Source of the DNA: Cognaticolwellia sediminilitoris
Lineage (GTDB): Bacteria > Pseudomonadota > Gammaproteobacteria > Enterobacterales > Alteromonadaceae
NCBI GenBank assembly: GCA_002104535.1
Contig: NBOG01000002.1
Span: 124,001 to 188,000 of the forward strand
Reading direction: 5' to 3'
DNA: 64,000 bases
Below are positions 8,825-17,663 of this stretch, in pieces (positions within the stretch are counted from its first letter, which is position 1; the number at the start of each line of letters is the position of its first letter). Made by a program: the position numbers and the translations under genes. Under the pieces are notes generated by a model. That model was not told where the DNA came from. It made no database searches and saw only the letters and a list, made by a program, of their open reading frames with translations.

Positions 8825-10237
8825 TTATTCCATCAGCCACATTCTCGCTTTGCGGGCTGGTAGATAAAACTTATGCCATTGGCTGTTAATGTTTTGAACA
8901 TCTGTGCCTTCAACGACATCACGATAATTTTTATACCACCATAGATTGTGTACAGAGGTGTCTACCCAAACATCTTGGCCACTGTCACATTTATTAATAC
9001 CAACGATTCCGATATGGTCACGTTTGAATAAGATAATACAATCGTTAAAATTCATTACTTGCATGCCATAACCTTGCGCGGCGTTATGGAATTTAACCAT
9101 ACCGGCAACGTCTGCACGCTTATATAAATTCACCCAGCGATTAGCGTCATTACTTTCGTTATGATCTGAGTAGATCATTGGCGAACCGCCATCACGACCC
9201 ATAATATAGGCATTTGCTAAGACTTCATCGGTAGCATCAAGTATTTGATATCTGAAACCGTCATTGTTTGGAATATCATGAGTGACAGAGAAGGTTACTG
9301 CTTTGTCAGGTGATAAAGCTTGCCCATAGGCTGCAGGGTCCACAAGTTGGTTCATTGAACCGCCAAAACCCAGAGCAGAGCGTAAAGAGGCAAATAATGG
9401 GAAGTCATAAGCGCTATGACCGGTTTCATTCAAATAAGGTGCTAAGAAACTGTCGTAACTATTATCACCGGCACCGCCTGAAGTGATGATTTCGCCGAAT
9501 ACATGTACGCCATTTTTGATGTTGCTGGTAAATACGGCATTAAGATGAGAGCTCGGCATATGCTTTGCTGCATCAACACGAAAACCGGTAACCCCAATGT
9601 TTTTTAATGCTTGTAAATATGCTTGTTGCTGTGAAACCACCCAACTGTTTGCGTCTAAATCAGGTAAACCGGTATCCCCGTTTCCGCCACATAGTCGCCA
9701 ATATTGCACATGGCCAGGGTTGCCCCAGTCAGTGATACAACCTTGAGGGTGAAAGTCGTTAGCACCAAAACTGTTATATTGTAAATCACCAAAAAGCTTG
9801 ATGGCATTATAATAATTGCTGTTAGCGGCATAATCAGTAAGTATTTCGCTGCCCGGATAATTTAAATCAGAGCGTTTATAGGACTCATTCGCCATATGGT
9901 TAAAAACAATATCAGCATAAGTTTCAACACCTTTCGCATTTAAAGCATTAACCATGTCTTTAAAGTCATTTGTATCACCTAGTGGGCTCTCAATTACTCT
10001 AAAGTCTTGTGGCTGATAACGCGCCCACCATTCAGTGCCAGATGATTTATAGGCCGGCGAAACCAGCACTTTTTTATAACCTAAATCAGCAATCTCTTGC
10101 GCTTTAGCTGCTACTTCATCGTAGCTCCAATTGAAAGCGTGCAGTATGGTATCTGCAAAGGAAGTTTGGCTGAAAAGTAGAGTACTTGTAATTATGGCTG
10201 CTCGGCTGAATTTTTTTAAGCTTGACGTAGATTTCAT
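8825..10237 (-). CDS. Secreted alpha-amylase (GH13)
   Basis: Hydrolyses internal alpha-1,4 bonds of starch or glycogen outside the cell. From ATG at 10237 (GGGGCAAAC upstream) it has 470 residues with a signal peptide cleaved near SFA-DT (residue 28). A longer reading to 10327 adds 30 residues that do not fit an exported protein. GH13 regions are visible: ADIVFNH (residues 108-114), GFRVDAAKH with nucleophile D222, HVFGEI with acid/base E249, and VTHDIPNND with D321. A beta-rich C-terminal domain follows. No separate starch-binding module is evident. Single gene with its own terminator. Confidence 0.95.
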   Translation of the reverse strand: MKSTSSLKKFSRAAIITSTLLFSQTSFADTILHAFNWSYDEVAAKAQEIADLGYKKVLVSPAYKSSGTEWWARYQPQDFRVIESPLGDTNDFKDMVNALNAKGVETYADIVFNHMANESYKRSDLNYPGSEILTDYAANSNYYNAIKLFGDLQYNSFGANDFHPQGCITDWGNPGHVQYWRLCGGNGDTGLPDLDANSWVVSQQQAYLQALKNIGVTGFRVDAAKHMPSSHLNAVFTSNIKNGVHVFGEIITSGGAGDNSYDSFLAPYLNETGHSAYDFPLFASLRSALGFGGSMNQLVDPAAYGQALSPDKAVTFSVTHDIPNNDGFRYQILDATDEVLANAYIMGRDGGSPMIYSDHNESNDANRWVNLYKRADVAGMVKFHNAAQGYGMQVMNFNDCIILFKRDHIGIVGINKCDSGQDVWVDTSVHNLWWYKNYRDVVEGTDVQNINSQWHKFYLPARKARMWLME

Positions 10238-10573
10238 GTTTGCCCCGTTGTAACAATATTTGTTTTTAGTTTTATTTTTGTTGCCTAATTGAGCATATGT
10301 TAAGCAATGGATATTAACTAGGTGCATGCATACGTATTCATTTTTAGGGCAGTATGATAATAATTACAAAGAAAGGCTGTCATGATTATAAGCCACTACA
10401 CTTAATGGCTAGTGGCTTTTTATAGTGAAATCAGTGAAGGGATTGAGAGAAAACAAATATTAAATTAACGGGGAGTATTGGCTTATGAACTGAAATTAAA
10501 GTTGTACTTTTGTTCAATAGGGTAAATAAATTCCGGCTAAGTTGGATATGTGAAAATTTCAATTACACGCTTT
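10238..10573. other. Intergenic region with one hairpin
   Basis: 336 bp without a gene. AAGCCACTA (10390-10398) and TAGTGGCTT (10410-10418) form a hairpin followed by T on the plus strand. No plus-strand gene precedes it, so its role is unclear. The amylase promoter lies on the left side. Confidence 0.45.
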
Positions 10574-11182
10574 TTATTTACTATTTTTAGCTTGATTACG
10601 TTGTTGAGCTAGCGCTTGTAGTTGTTTTGATTGCTGATGCAAACTATGACGTACGAGTGCTTCGCGGTCTTCTTCACGAATGTGATGAAAAACCACAGTA
10701 TGTTGATTGTCACTTGCAATTAACTCGCTATTTACTATTTCTCCAATACAATACATAGCGGTATTTTCGTCGCTAAAAAACAACTTCAATTCAAGAAAGT
10801 CACCGGTGTTAAAGTTTGCAGGATCACTTTTAAATATTATGCCGCCACCACCAAATTTTACGGCTTGAAATCGATTGCTTTCCTCATCTTGTTGGCCAAG
10901 GATGTAACCCACTAGCAAGTCCATTTTTTTCGCTTGATGATTAAGGTATTCCATTAACTGACCTGCGACGCCAGCTACGGCTTGCAATGGGCGTAAAGCA
11001 TTTTGATCTAAAGTATTTACTTCTGATGCTATTTTGAAAGGTGCCGGCATGTTAGCAACAAACTGTTCAAAATTGGGTAGGGTATCTCGCGTTATAATAT
11101 TTACGTTAATAGTAAACGTATAGTCGATGGAAAAAAATTCATCAAACTGAGCCAATTTAGTTTTTATATCAGTTGTTGTCAT
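10574..11182 (-). CDS. PilZ-like domain protein
   Basis: 202 residues, soluble, no membrane segment. The C-terminal half has a PilZ-like barrel pattern: the turn AVKFGGGGIIFKSD, the strand LELKLFF, and the ending VVFHHIREEDREALVRHSL, a common end of PilZ proteins. PilZ domains usually bind cyclic di-GMP, but the canonical RxxxR and DxSxxG motifs are not evident, so binding may be lost or altered. It is the last gene of a three-gene minus-strand run after the exporter and TetR genes (34-bp gap). Good ribosome site (AAGGTGATTT). Confidence 0.6.
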   Translation of the reverse strand: MTTTDIKTKLAQFDEFFSIDYTFTINVNIITRDTLPNFEQFVANMPAPFKIASEVNTLDQNALRPLQAVAGVAGQLMEYLNHQAKKMDLLVGYILGQQDEESNRFQAVKFGGGGIIFKSDPANFNTGDFLELKLFFSDENTAMYCIGEIVNSELIASDNQHTVVFHHIREEDREALVRHSLHQQSKQLQALAQQRNQAKNSK

Positions 11183-11216
11183 AAATCACCTTAATTAGCC
11201 TGTACTATTAGACGTA

Positions 11217-11822
11217 TTATAATTGCGTGTTAGCGAGAAATACATTCACCGCACATTCGCACATTTCATCAATTTGACTGGGTTGAGCGTATATTCCATC
11301 TATTACCAAACGTGCTATGCCATGTAATGTTGCCCAAGTTACTTGCGCTAATCTTAAGGTATTTTCATTTTGAACAATAATACCTTGCTCTTGCCATAAC
11401 TTAGTCATTTCGACTTGATAATTAAAGCTGGCGTAAGCCATGTCTTTTAATGTTTGTGTGCTGTTATTTTCTTTCCAGATTACACGTCCAAACATTAACT
11501 CGTAAAGTGACGGATTATTGGTTGCAAAAGCGATGTAGGCATGAACAAATTGACGATACTTATCTTCATTAGAACGAGTGCTGTCTGAAAATATTTCACT
11601 TGCTCGTTGGTGCCATTGTTCAAAACCTTGCTCTGCGATAGCGCATAACAAATCATTTTTATCGGTAAAATGATGGTAAGCCGCAGTGCGTGAAACGCCA
11701 ATTCGCTCCGCTAGTTTACGTAACGATAAACCTTCAATGCCAGATTCTGTCACCATTTCTGTGGCATTAATCACTAGCGACTTTCGTAAATCGCCATGAT
11801 GATATTTATCTTTACTTACCAT
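11217..11822 (-). CDS. TetR/AcrR-family regulator (WHG-type C-terminus)
   Basis: 201 residues. The opening YHHGDLRKSLVINA and helix-turn-helix LRKLAERIGVSRTAAYHHF (about residues 32-52) match the TetR branch whose C-terminal domain carries a WHG motif, seen here near ATLHGIARL. It is 31 bp downstream of the ThrE-type exporter and 34 bp upstream of the PilZ-like gene, all on one strand, so it probably controls the exporter operon. No clear palindrome was found before the exporter. Confidence 0.9.
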   Translation of the reverse strand: MVSKDKYHHGDLRKSLVINATEMVTESGIEGLSLRKLAERIGVSRTAAYHHFTDKNDLLCAIAEQGFEQWHQRASEIFSDSTRSNEDKYRQFVHAYIAFATNNPSLYELMFGRVIWKENNSTQTLKDMAYASFNYQVEMTKLWQEQGIIVQNENTLRLAQVTWATLHGIARLVIDGIYAQPSQIDEMCECAVNVFLANTQL

Positions 11823-11853
11823 TTGATAAATAGCCTGTGTACTAAGTTAAATA

Positions 11854-13080
11854 TCATAGGACCTTTCTTGATGGTAAGGCAACATTAGCAAATATTAGTC
11901 CGGCAACCAGTGACATAAATATCAGGAATGTTTGTGAGCCGATATCCGTGGCATTCAGCATGGTTTGCCCTGATACAGCATTACTTAAACCAATATAAAC
12001 TTTACTTCCTGGTACCAATACCACTAGCCCCATTAATTTTACGATGCTTGATGGTAGGTTCATAATGCGTGAAAAAATACTACTATATATGCCCAAGGCA
12101 AAGGCGCCGATAAATGCACCTAGCGCAATACCTAAGTATTCAGCGCCCAAAATGCTAGCACCAAATGCAACATAGCCAGAAATAATGCCCCAAGGAGCAT
12201 CTTTTTTCCGACATTTAAACAAAATAACTAAGCTAATTGATAACGTTGTAACCGCCGCCCATGAAGTCCAGTTAGGCGTATTTGGGGGTTGGATAAAGGC
12301 AACTTCACCCCACATCATTTTTCCTAATGCGATACCTAAAACACCACCGAAGTATATTTTAAATAAGATCATTAAGGCGTCCATCAACCTTGCCGTTCCT
12401 GACATTAAATTTCTAGCGGCAAGTTCAGACAAAGCTAAGGTTAAAGACAAACCGGGAATAAACGCGATAATACTCGACAGTACCACCAAAGGAATATTAA
12501 TGCTGGGGTCTATTAACGCAATTGCGGTCGCTAAAATGGCGGTCGTCATCGCCGCAATTGGCTCTAACATATCGGTTACACGACGTGAGCGTTCGGCCCA
12601 AAAAGTAAATAAGCAAACAACTAAGCCTAGTAAGGAGGACCAAAAAACATCATTCCAGCTAGTGTGCATTAGCATAGCAAAGGCACCACTTGAGGCGCCA
12701 AAAGCAAGGAAAGTTAAAAATCGGCCATAAGGGTTTGGTTTGTTAGCTATTTCATCTAATCGTTCAATAGCTTCAGATAATGTGCGTTGGCCGGAAGTAA
12801 CTTCGTCGACTAATTCATCTGCACGCGCTAATGAGCCTAAGTCGAGATCGCCAGGTGCCACTCGTAGGATATGGTTATATTCTTGATTTTCATCATCTTC
12901 AGATAAAACAAACGTTAACGAAGTTGGCGTTATGACAAAAGAGCTATAAATGCCTAAACTATTTGAAACATCAGTTAGGTGTGCCTCTAATCGATAAGCT
13001 GGCGTACCAAACTTATGTAAAGCTTTGCCCAAACGAATTATAAATCTGCGTTTATCGGTAAAGCTATCTGTATTTGCCAT
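11854..13080 (-). CDS. ThrE-type threonine/serine exporter family membrane protein
   Basis: 408 residues from ATG at 13080; a GTG at 13095 would add five. The soluble N-terminal ThrE domain (about 1-120, with YRLEAHLTDVSNSLGI and SLARADELVDEVTSG) is followed by about ten membrane segments in two blocks, as in proteins with both ThrE and ThrE_2 parts fused. The Corynebacterium member exports L-threonine and L-serine by proton antiport; other members move dicarboxylates or peptides, so the substrate is not certain. First gene of the exporter-TetR-PilZ-like run. Confidence 0.88.
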   Translation of the reverse strand: MANTDSFTDKRRFIIRLGKALHKFGTPAYRLEAHLTDVSNSLGIYSSFVITPTSLTFVLSEDDENQEYNHILRVAPGDLDLGSLARADELVDEVTSGQRTLSEAIERLDEIANKPNPYGRFLTFLAFGASSGAFAMLMHTSWNDVFWSSLLGLVVCLFTFWAERSRRVTDMLEPIAAMTTAILATAIALIDPSINIPLVVLSSIIAFIPGLSLTLALSELAARNLMSGTARLMDALMILFKIYFGGVLGIALGKMMWGEVAFIQPPNTPNWTSWAAVTTLSISLVILFKCRKKDAPWGIISGYVAFGASILGAEYLGIALGAFIGAFALGIYSSIFSRIMNLPSSIVKLMGLVVLVPGSKVYIGLSNAVSGQTMLNATDIGSQTFLIFMSLVAGLIFANVALPSRKVL

Positions 13081-13217
13081 GGTGTTTTCGTTCACATTGA
13101 ATATATTTTCATATGGTAAATGATTAATTTTAAAATGAAAGCACAGATGTGATATCTAGACGAATTTGTGCAATAAAATAGTACTTTTTACTTTAGATAA
13201 CGATGTTGTTAGTGTTA

Positions 13218-13378
13218 ATACCAAGTTGATTAATAGGCTGCTCATTTTTAAAGGTTAAAATGAATAACTACGGCGTTATAAAATTTATAAGTAGAATAAC
13301 TACTGACTAAATTTTATGCCTAGTAATTATCATTGTTCCTCATGAAAAAGTAGAACACTTAATTAATCAAATTGGTAT
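13218..13378. mobile_element. MITE-like element, 161 bp
   Basis: ATACCAAGTTGATTAAT (13218-13234) and ATTAATCAAATTGGTAT (13362-13378) are 17-bp inverted ends with one mismatch. The interior is AT-rich, non-coding and contains repeated ATAACTAC words. The shape fits a miniature inverted-repeat element; no transposase is present to assign a family. Confidence 0.6.
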
Positions 13379-13432
13379 ATCTTGATCTCAACTTTTATGA
13401 TTACAGTTTTATTGAACTAAGGTAGCTATTTT

Positions 13433-13609
13433 ATGGTGTTATTGATTATTTTGTTTTTTGTATTTTCTGCTGTCGCCTTGATGGTAGTTTTAGGGCAACG
13501 TTTCGGTAAACCGATGGAAACTGAGCAACAGCAAAAGTACTCTAAAATACTTTGGGTGGTGGTTTTTGTTGCCATTATTGCTGCGATTGTTCGTCAAATG
13601 CTGTCATAA
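13433..13609 (+). CDS. Small two-helix membrane protein
   Basis: 58 residues, below usual ORF cut-offs. Two hydrophobic helices (about residues 2-20 and 40-55) flank a short polar loop QRFGKPMETEQQQKYSKI. CTAAGG lies upstream of ATG at somewhat long spacing. It ends 9 bp from the end of the convergent GGDEF-EAL gene. The regular two-helix pattern and composition look real rather than chance. Function unknown. Confidence 0.65.
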   Translation: MVLLIILFFVFSAVALMVVLGQRFGKPMETEQQQKYSKILWVVVFVAIIAAIVRQMLS

Positions 13610-13618
13610 CTAGCCCAA

Positions 13619-16123
13619 CTAACATGATGAACATGTTTGCTGATTAAAGTTATTTAAATAAGCCTCAACTTCATCAGCTGGCAATGCTTTACTAAAGAAA
13701 AATCCTTGAATGAAATTACAGTTTCCTCGGGTTAAAAAATCAAGTTGCTCCTGGGTTTCAACCCCTTCAGCCACTACTGTATGTCCCAATGCGTGTGACA
13801 TTTGAATGATGGCCGTTACAATAGCAGAGTGATTGCCTTGATTTATCTTATTGACAAAGGTTCGATCAATTTTAACCGTATTAATTGGAAAGTTAGATAA
13901 GTAACTCAACGATGAAAACCCAGTACCAAAATCGTCAACAGCAATGTTCATCCCTAAATTTTGCAGCTTTTTCAAGTTTTCTATAATGTTGTTTGAGCCA
14001 TCAACAATGCTCGATTCGGTAATTTCGACTTCAAAATATTTTGCCGCTAAGCCATGAGTTGTTAATGCCGATAAGATCATTTCACTGATATCTTCTCTCA
14101 TGATGTGAATGCCGGAAAAGTTGACCGCAATAGGCACTTTAAACATATTGTTTTTCTGCCAAAAAGCATTTTGCCTGCAAACTTCATCGACAATCCATTC
14201 CGTTAAAGGAATAATCAGGTTTCGTTGCTCTGCAACACGTATCATTTTTTCAGGGTTTACCATCTCGCCATTATTTAATCGCCAACGGATTAACGCTTCA
14301 AACCCACTGACCTTTTGAGGGTTAAGAGTAACCTTAGGTTGATAATGCATTTCTAAGCCAGTTTTTGTGTGAATTGCCTTGCGAAGTTCTGCTTCTAGTA
14401 GGTTAATTTCATCTTGTTCTTCCCTCATTTCATGGCTATAAAAATGGAAAGAATTTTTTCCCATTTTTTTAGCATGGTACATGGCGATATCAGCATTCTG
14501 CACCAAACTTTCTTTAGAAAGTCCGTCATGGGGGTAAACAGAAATGCCTAAACTAGTTGAGCCAAAATGTTCATAATTTTTCAACATAATAGGTTTTGAA
14601 AGGGACTCAATAATTCGTTGCGCAACAACAGAAATGTCATTACTTTTTTTAATATCATTAAGCACAACAATAAACTCGTCTCCACCTAAGCGTGCTATAA
14701 AACCATTTGTATTGCCATCAAATGAAGAACTGACAAAATCCTCTGTTCGAACACAGTCTTTAATACGTTGAGCAAAATTTTGTAATAGCTGATCTCCCAT
14801 ATTGTGGCCAAGATTGTCATTCACTACTTTAAAATCGTCTAAATCGATAAACAACAAAGCAAATTGAACATTATTACGTTTAGAGTAAGCTAATAGTCGC
14901 CCAAGATAATCATTAAACATTAAGCGATTAGGTAAACCCGTTAAAATGTCAGTAAACGCCTGACTTTTAAGCTTTTTGGTGGCTTGTAAAAGCTTTTTGT
15001 TCATACTTTCAAAAGCTCGAGCTAGGTTGCCTAATTCATCTTGGGTTTTCACGGGTATAAAAACTTGCTCTTTATTGTCGCCAATTCTGCGTGTGGCTTT
15101 ATTGAGGATAGCAAGAGGCGTCAAGACAAAACGTCGAAGGCCAATAACCAATAAAATGGTAAGTATTAAGATAGATAAAACAATGAGTACCAACAACATA
15201 TATTGCACTTTTTTACCATCTTTTAAATATAATGACTGCTGATAAACCGCGATCAGCGAATAGTCAAAACCCAGCGGGAATGATCTGATCTCATAAGTAT
15301 TATCGGCAATTTCTAACTGACTACTCTTAAAGGGGCTAGAGTCATTTTTACCGACGGTGGGCACTTTAATTTTTTCAATCAACAGTTCAGTAGATAAAAC
15401 CTCGTTGGTGAAGGTGGTATTTTCAGAGGTATTAGAAACCAATAATGGTTTTTGCTGCTGATCAACTAACATAAACTGCATCAATGAATTGTCGGCGGTT
15501 TTATTTAAATGCTGTTGTAATTTATTTACTGAGGTGGTTAATAGTAAATAACCTCTTAATTCAGGCGCTTTACCATAACTGTCAGAGGCAAAATTAGTTA
15601 AAGTTACTTTTCGAGCAAAATACAACACTGGCATTTGGTTGTCTGGGTTTGTCGTAAATAAATAAGTACTTTCAAGTTCTAACCTGTTTAATTTTTCAAT
15701 GACAGGGTGATTTAACTCTTCTTCGGTAATATTTTCTTCAATATTTGAGTAACGAACATCTTCATAGCCATCAGGTAAAATAAAGCGAATTTCTTCGTAT
15801 TCAGGGTAAGCTTTATTAAAGCTATGAAAAGCACTCAGGAGGATAGGGTGTAAAAGAGAGTAGCGTTCATTCTCCGACGCAAGCGCATACTGAATAACCA
15901 GATCATGCTTTGCAAACAGGTCAACATTAGACAACCCAACCGATATTGTATGAGAAAGCAATCCTTGGGTTTGATTGGTGTAGTTGTTAATGTTTTGTTC
16001 AATATTGTCGTGGGCAATACCAACAATTTGCTGACTAGTGATCCAACCAAATAGCATAATGGGCACTATGACCATAGGTAGTGTTAGTGCCAATAACTTA
16101 GTTCTTAGTTGTTTCATTATCAT
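13619..16123 (-). CDS. Membrane GGDEF-EAL protein, MbaA-like (cyclic di-GMP turnover)
   Basis: 834 residues. Domain order: membrane helix (8-27), periplasmic sensor (about 30-300), membrane helix (307-328), HAMP (330-385), GGDEF domain with intact G480-GDEF, and EAL domain with intact E609-A-L and DDFGTG (730-735). Both catalytic signatures are intact, so it could make and degrade cyclic di-GMP. An insertion of about 12 residues (SSSFDGNTNGFI region) lies between RTED and RLGGDEF, where most proteins have a short loop. The binding-protein gene ends 9 bp upstream on the same strand. This is the arrangement of Vibrio cholerae nspS-mbaA, where the binding protein reports polyamines to the enzyme. 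The function is inferred from that parallel. Confidence 0.9.
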   Translation of the reverse strand: MIMKQLRTKLLALTLPMVIVPIMLFGWITSQQIVGIAHDNIEQNINNYTNQTQGLLSHTISVGLSNVDLFAKHDLVIQYALASENERYSLLHPILLSAFHSFNKAYPEYEEIRFILPDGYEDVRYSNIEENITEEELNHPVIEKLNRLELESTYLFTTNPDNQMPVLYFARKVTLTNFASDSYGKAPELRGYLLLTTSVNKLQQHLNKTADNSLMQFMLVDQQQKPLLVSNTSENTTFTNEVLSTELLIEKIKVPTVGKNDSSPFKSSQLEIADNTYEIRSFPLGFDYSLIAVYQQSLYLKDGKKVQYMLLVLIVLSILILTILLVIGLRRFVLTPLAILNKATRRIGDNKEQVFIPVKTQDELGNLARAFESMNKKLLQATKKLKSQAFTDILTGLPNRLMFNDYLGRLLAYSKRNNVQFALLFIDLDDFKVVNDNLGHNMGDQLLQNFAQRIKDCVRTEDFVSSSFDGNTNGFIARLGGDEFIVVLNDIKKSNDISVVAQRIIESLSKPIMLKNYEHFGSTSLGISVYPHDGLSKESLVQNADIAMYHAKKMGKNSFHFYSHEMREEQDEINLLEAELRKAIHTKTGLEMHYQPKVTLNPQKVSGFEALIRWRLNNGEMVNPEKMIRVAEQRNLIIPLTEWIVDEVCRQNAFWQKNNMFKVPIAVNFSGIHIMREDISEMILSALTTHGLAAKYFEVEITESSIVDGSNNIIENLKKLQNLGMNIAVDDFGTGFSSLSYLSNFPINTVKIDRTFVNKINQGNHSAIVTAIIQMSHALGHTVVAEGVETQEQLDFLTRGNCNFIQGFFFSKALPADEVEAYLNNFNQQTCSSC

Positions 16124-16132
16124 ATGAGTTAT

Positions 16133-17206
16133 TTAATTGATGACTTTATTATAAATTTTGCTACGTGTTCTTAGCATTCTGCCTTTTAGTTCTTGGTGCG
16201 ACTCCAAATTTTTTAAAAGTTCTTCACTAGGGTGAATAGTCATATCATTAAGAAACTCTGGTGAAAGAAATTTTTTAGCGGCTGTATTGGGAGTTGCGGT
16301 ATATATATATTCAGCATTTTGTGCAGCTATTTCTGGTTCATTAATATAATTGAGGAATTTATGCGCAAGTGCTTTGTTTCTTGATTGCGTAAATACCACC
16401 CAATGATCTGTCCAAATACTGCTGCCTTCTTTAGGCAAAACATATTTAATGTTGGGATCTAATTGCTGTAATGTCAAAGCGTCGCCACTATAAGTCATGG
16501 AGGCTGCTGCACTGCCTTTAACCAAAATGCTATCTGCGGTTAGTTGAATTTGTCCGTACCTAAGTACATACGGCTTTTGTGCTAAAAGTAATGATTCAGC
16601 TTCCGCCAATTCTTTTTTATTCATACTGTTTATCGAATATCCTTTAGCATTTAAGGCTGCGGCCAGTAATTCTCTGGCGCCTTTAATCATGACAATTTTA
16701 CCGTGCAAAGCCGCTTGTGGTTGAAAAAGGTCCATCCAAGTTTCAATGGGCTTGTCCACTAAGTCTGCACGATAAGCAATACCCATAGTGCCCCATGCAT
16801 AAGGTACGCTAAAACCGTAAGCGCCTAAATTGGAGCTTCTAATTTTTTCATCTATATATTGCAGGTTAGGTACATCTTGCAGGCTTATCGGGTCAATCCA
16901 GCCCTTATTTTTATATACATCCATCATCATGCCACTGACGATACCAATATCGTAACCAACACCATTGGTTTGTAACAGGAACTTATCTCGTTCATCATCG
17001 GTTTCATAATAAACATCAGCGATTTTAGCGTTATACTTTTTCTCAAATGCTGCCACAACACTGGGATCAATAAACTCAGACCAATTGAGTACGGTTAAGG
17101 TCGTGGTGTTGTTCTGTGCGTTTACTTTAGGCGAGTTGAACGAATAGAGCATTAAACAAAACGTAATGAGACTAATGAGCTTATAAAGGCGATGCTCCAA
17201 AAGCAT
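16133..17206 (-). CDS. Periplasmic polyamine-type binding protein, NspS/PotD-like
   Basis: 357 residues from ATG at 17206, with AAAAGGGAA upstream. The longest reading uses TTG at 17227. Signal peptide about residues 1-31 (ending NAQ). The mature start TLTVLNWSEFIDPSVVAAFE is typical of PotD/PotF/NspS solute-binding proteins, as are GYDIGIVSG, PYAWGTMGIAY and the later NTAAKKFLSPE. No ABC permease or ATPase lies nearby. The only partner is the GGDEF-EAL gene 9 bp downstream, so it is more likely a signalling receptor than a transport component. Confidence 0.88.
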   Translation of the reverse strand: MLLEHRLYKLISLITFCLMLYSFNSPKVNAQNNTTTLTVLNWSEFIDPSVVAAFEKKYNAKIADVYYETDDERDKFLLQTNGVGYDIGIVSGMMMDVYKNKGWIDPISLQDVPNLQYIDEKIRSSNLGAYGFSVPYAWGTMGIAYRADLVDKPIETWMDLFQPQAALHGKIVMIKGARELLAAALNAKGYSINSMNKKELAEAESLLLAQKPYVLRYGQIQLTADSILVKGSAAASMTYSGDALTLQQLDPNIKYVLPKEGSSIWTDHWVVFTQSRNKALAHKFLNYINEPEIAAQNAEYIYTATPNTAAKKFLSPEFLNDMTIHPSEELLKNLESHQELKGRMLRTRSKIYNKVIN

Positions 17207-17663
17207 AAAAGACGATTCCCTTTTCAAGAGGCTGTGCGAATTTCACATAAAACAGTGTTAGGTCTAAGTGTAGATTATTAGCCTATTTACTCCATTATTT
17301 TTTAGACTTACTTTGCGTTTGAGCAATAAAAAAATATGATTAATGACAATGACATAATTAAAAATCGAATGCACTTTATAAAATGTAACCACTTTGTAAA
17401 AAATGCTGGTTGCTTATTTGATTCATCACTTTGTTATTAATGATTTGTGGCTAATATTACATATTCGATATTTACAGTGTAGTTTACGATTTTCACTTAG
17501 TATGATTGATTGTCGAGTTAAGGGGTTAATCCGTCGCACATTTAAATATTTTCGCCTAAAAATAAACGTCTATAATCGTAAAGGTTCGCATTGAATATAG
17601 GTTGTTTATATTAAAAAGAATCTATACATATGCTTGTTATTGTATGCGACTTAAGGTGTTGAT
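17207..17663. other. Divergent promoter region, no gene supported
   Basis: 457 AT-rich bp between divergent genes. A possible 63-residue ORF at 17403-17594 has no ribosome site and an irregular composition; I treat it as chance. Confidence 0.5.

Noticed and set aside
12185-12730. 181-residue plus-strand ORF
   Set aside because: Fully antisense to the ThrE-type exporter; composition is a shadow of its membrane helices.
17403-17594. 63-residue ORF before the FG-GAP gene
   Set aside because: No ribosome site and no coherent domain or signal pattern.
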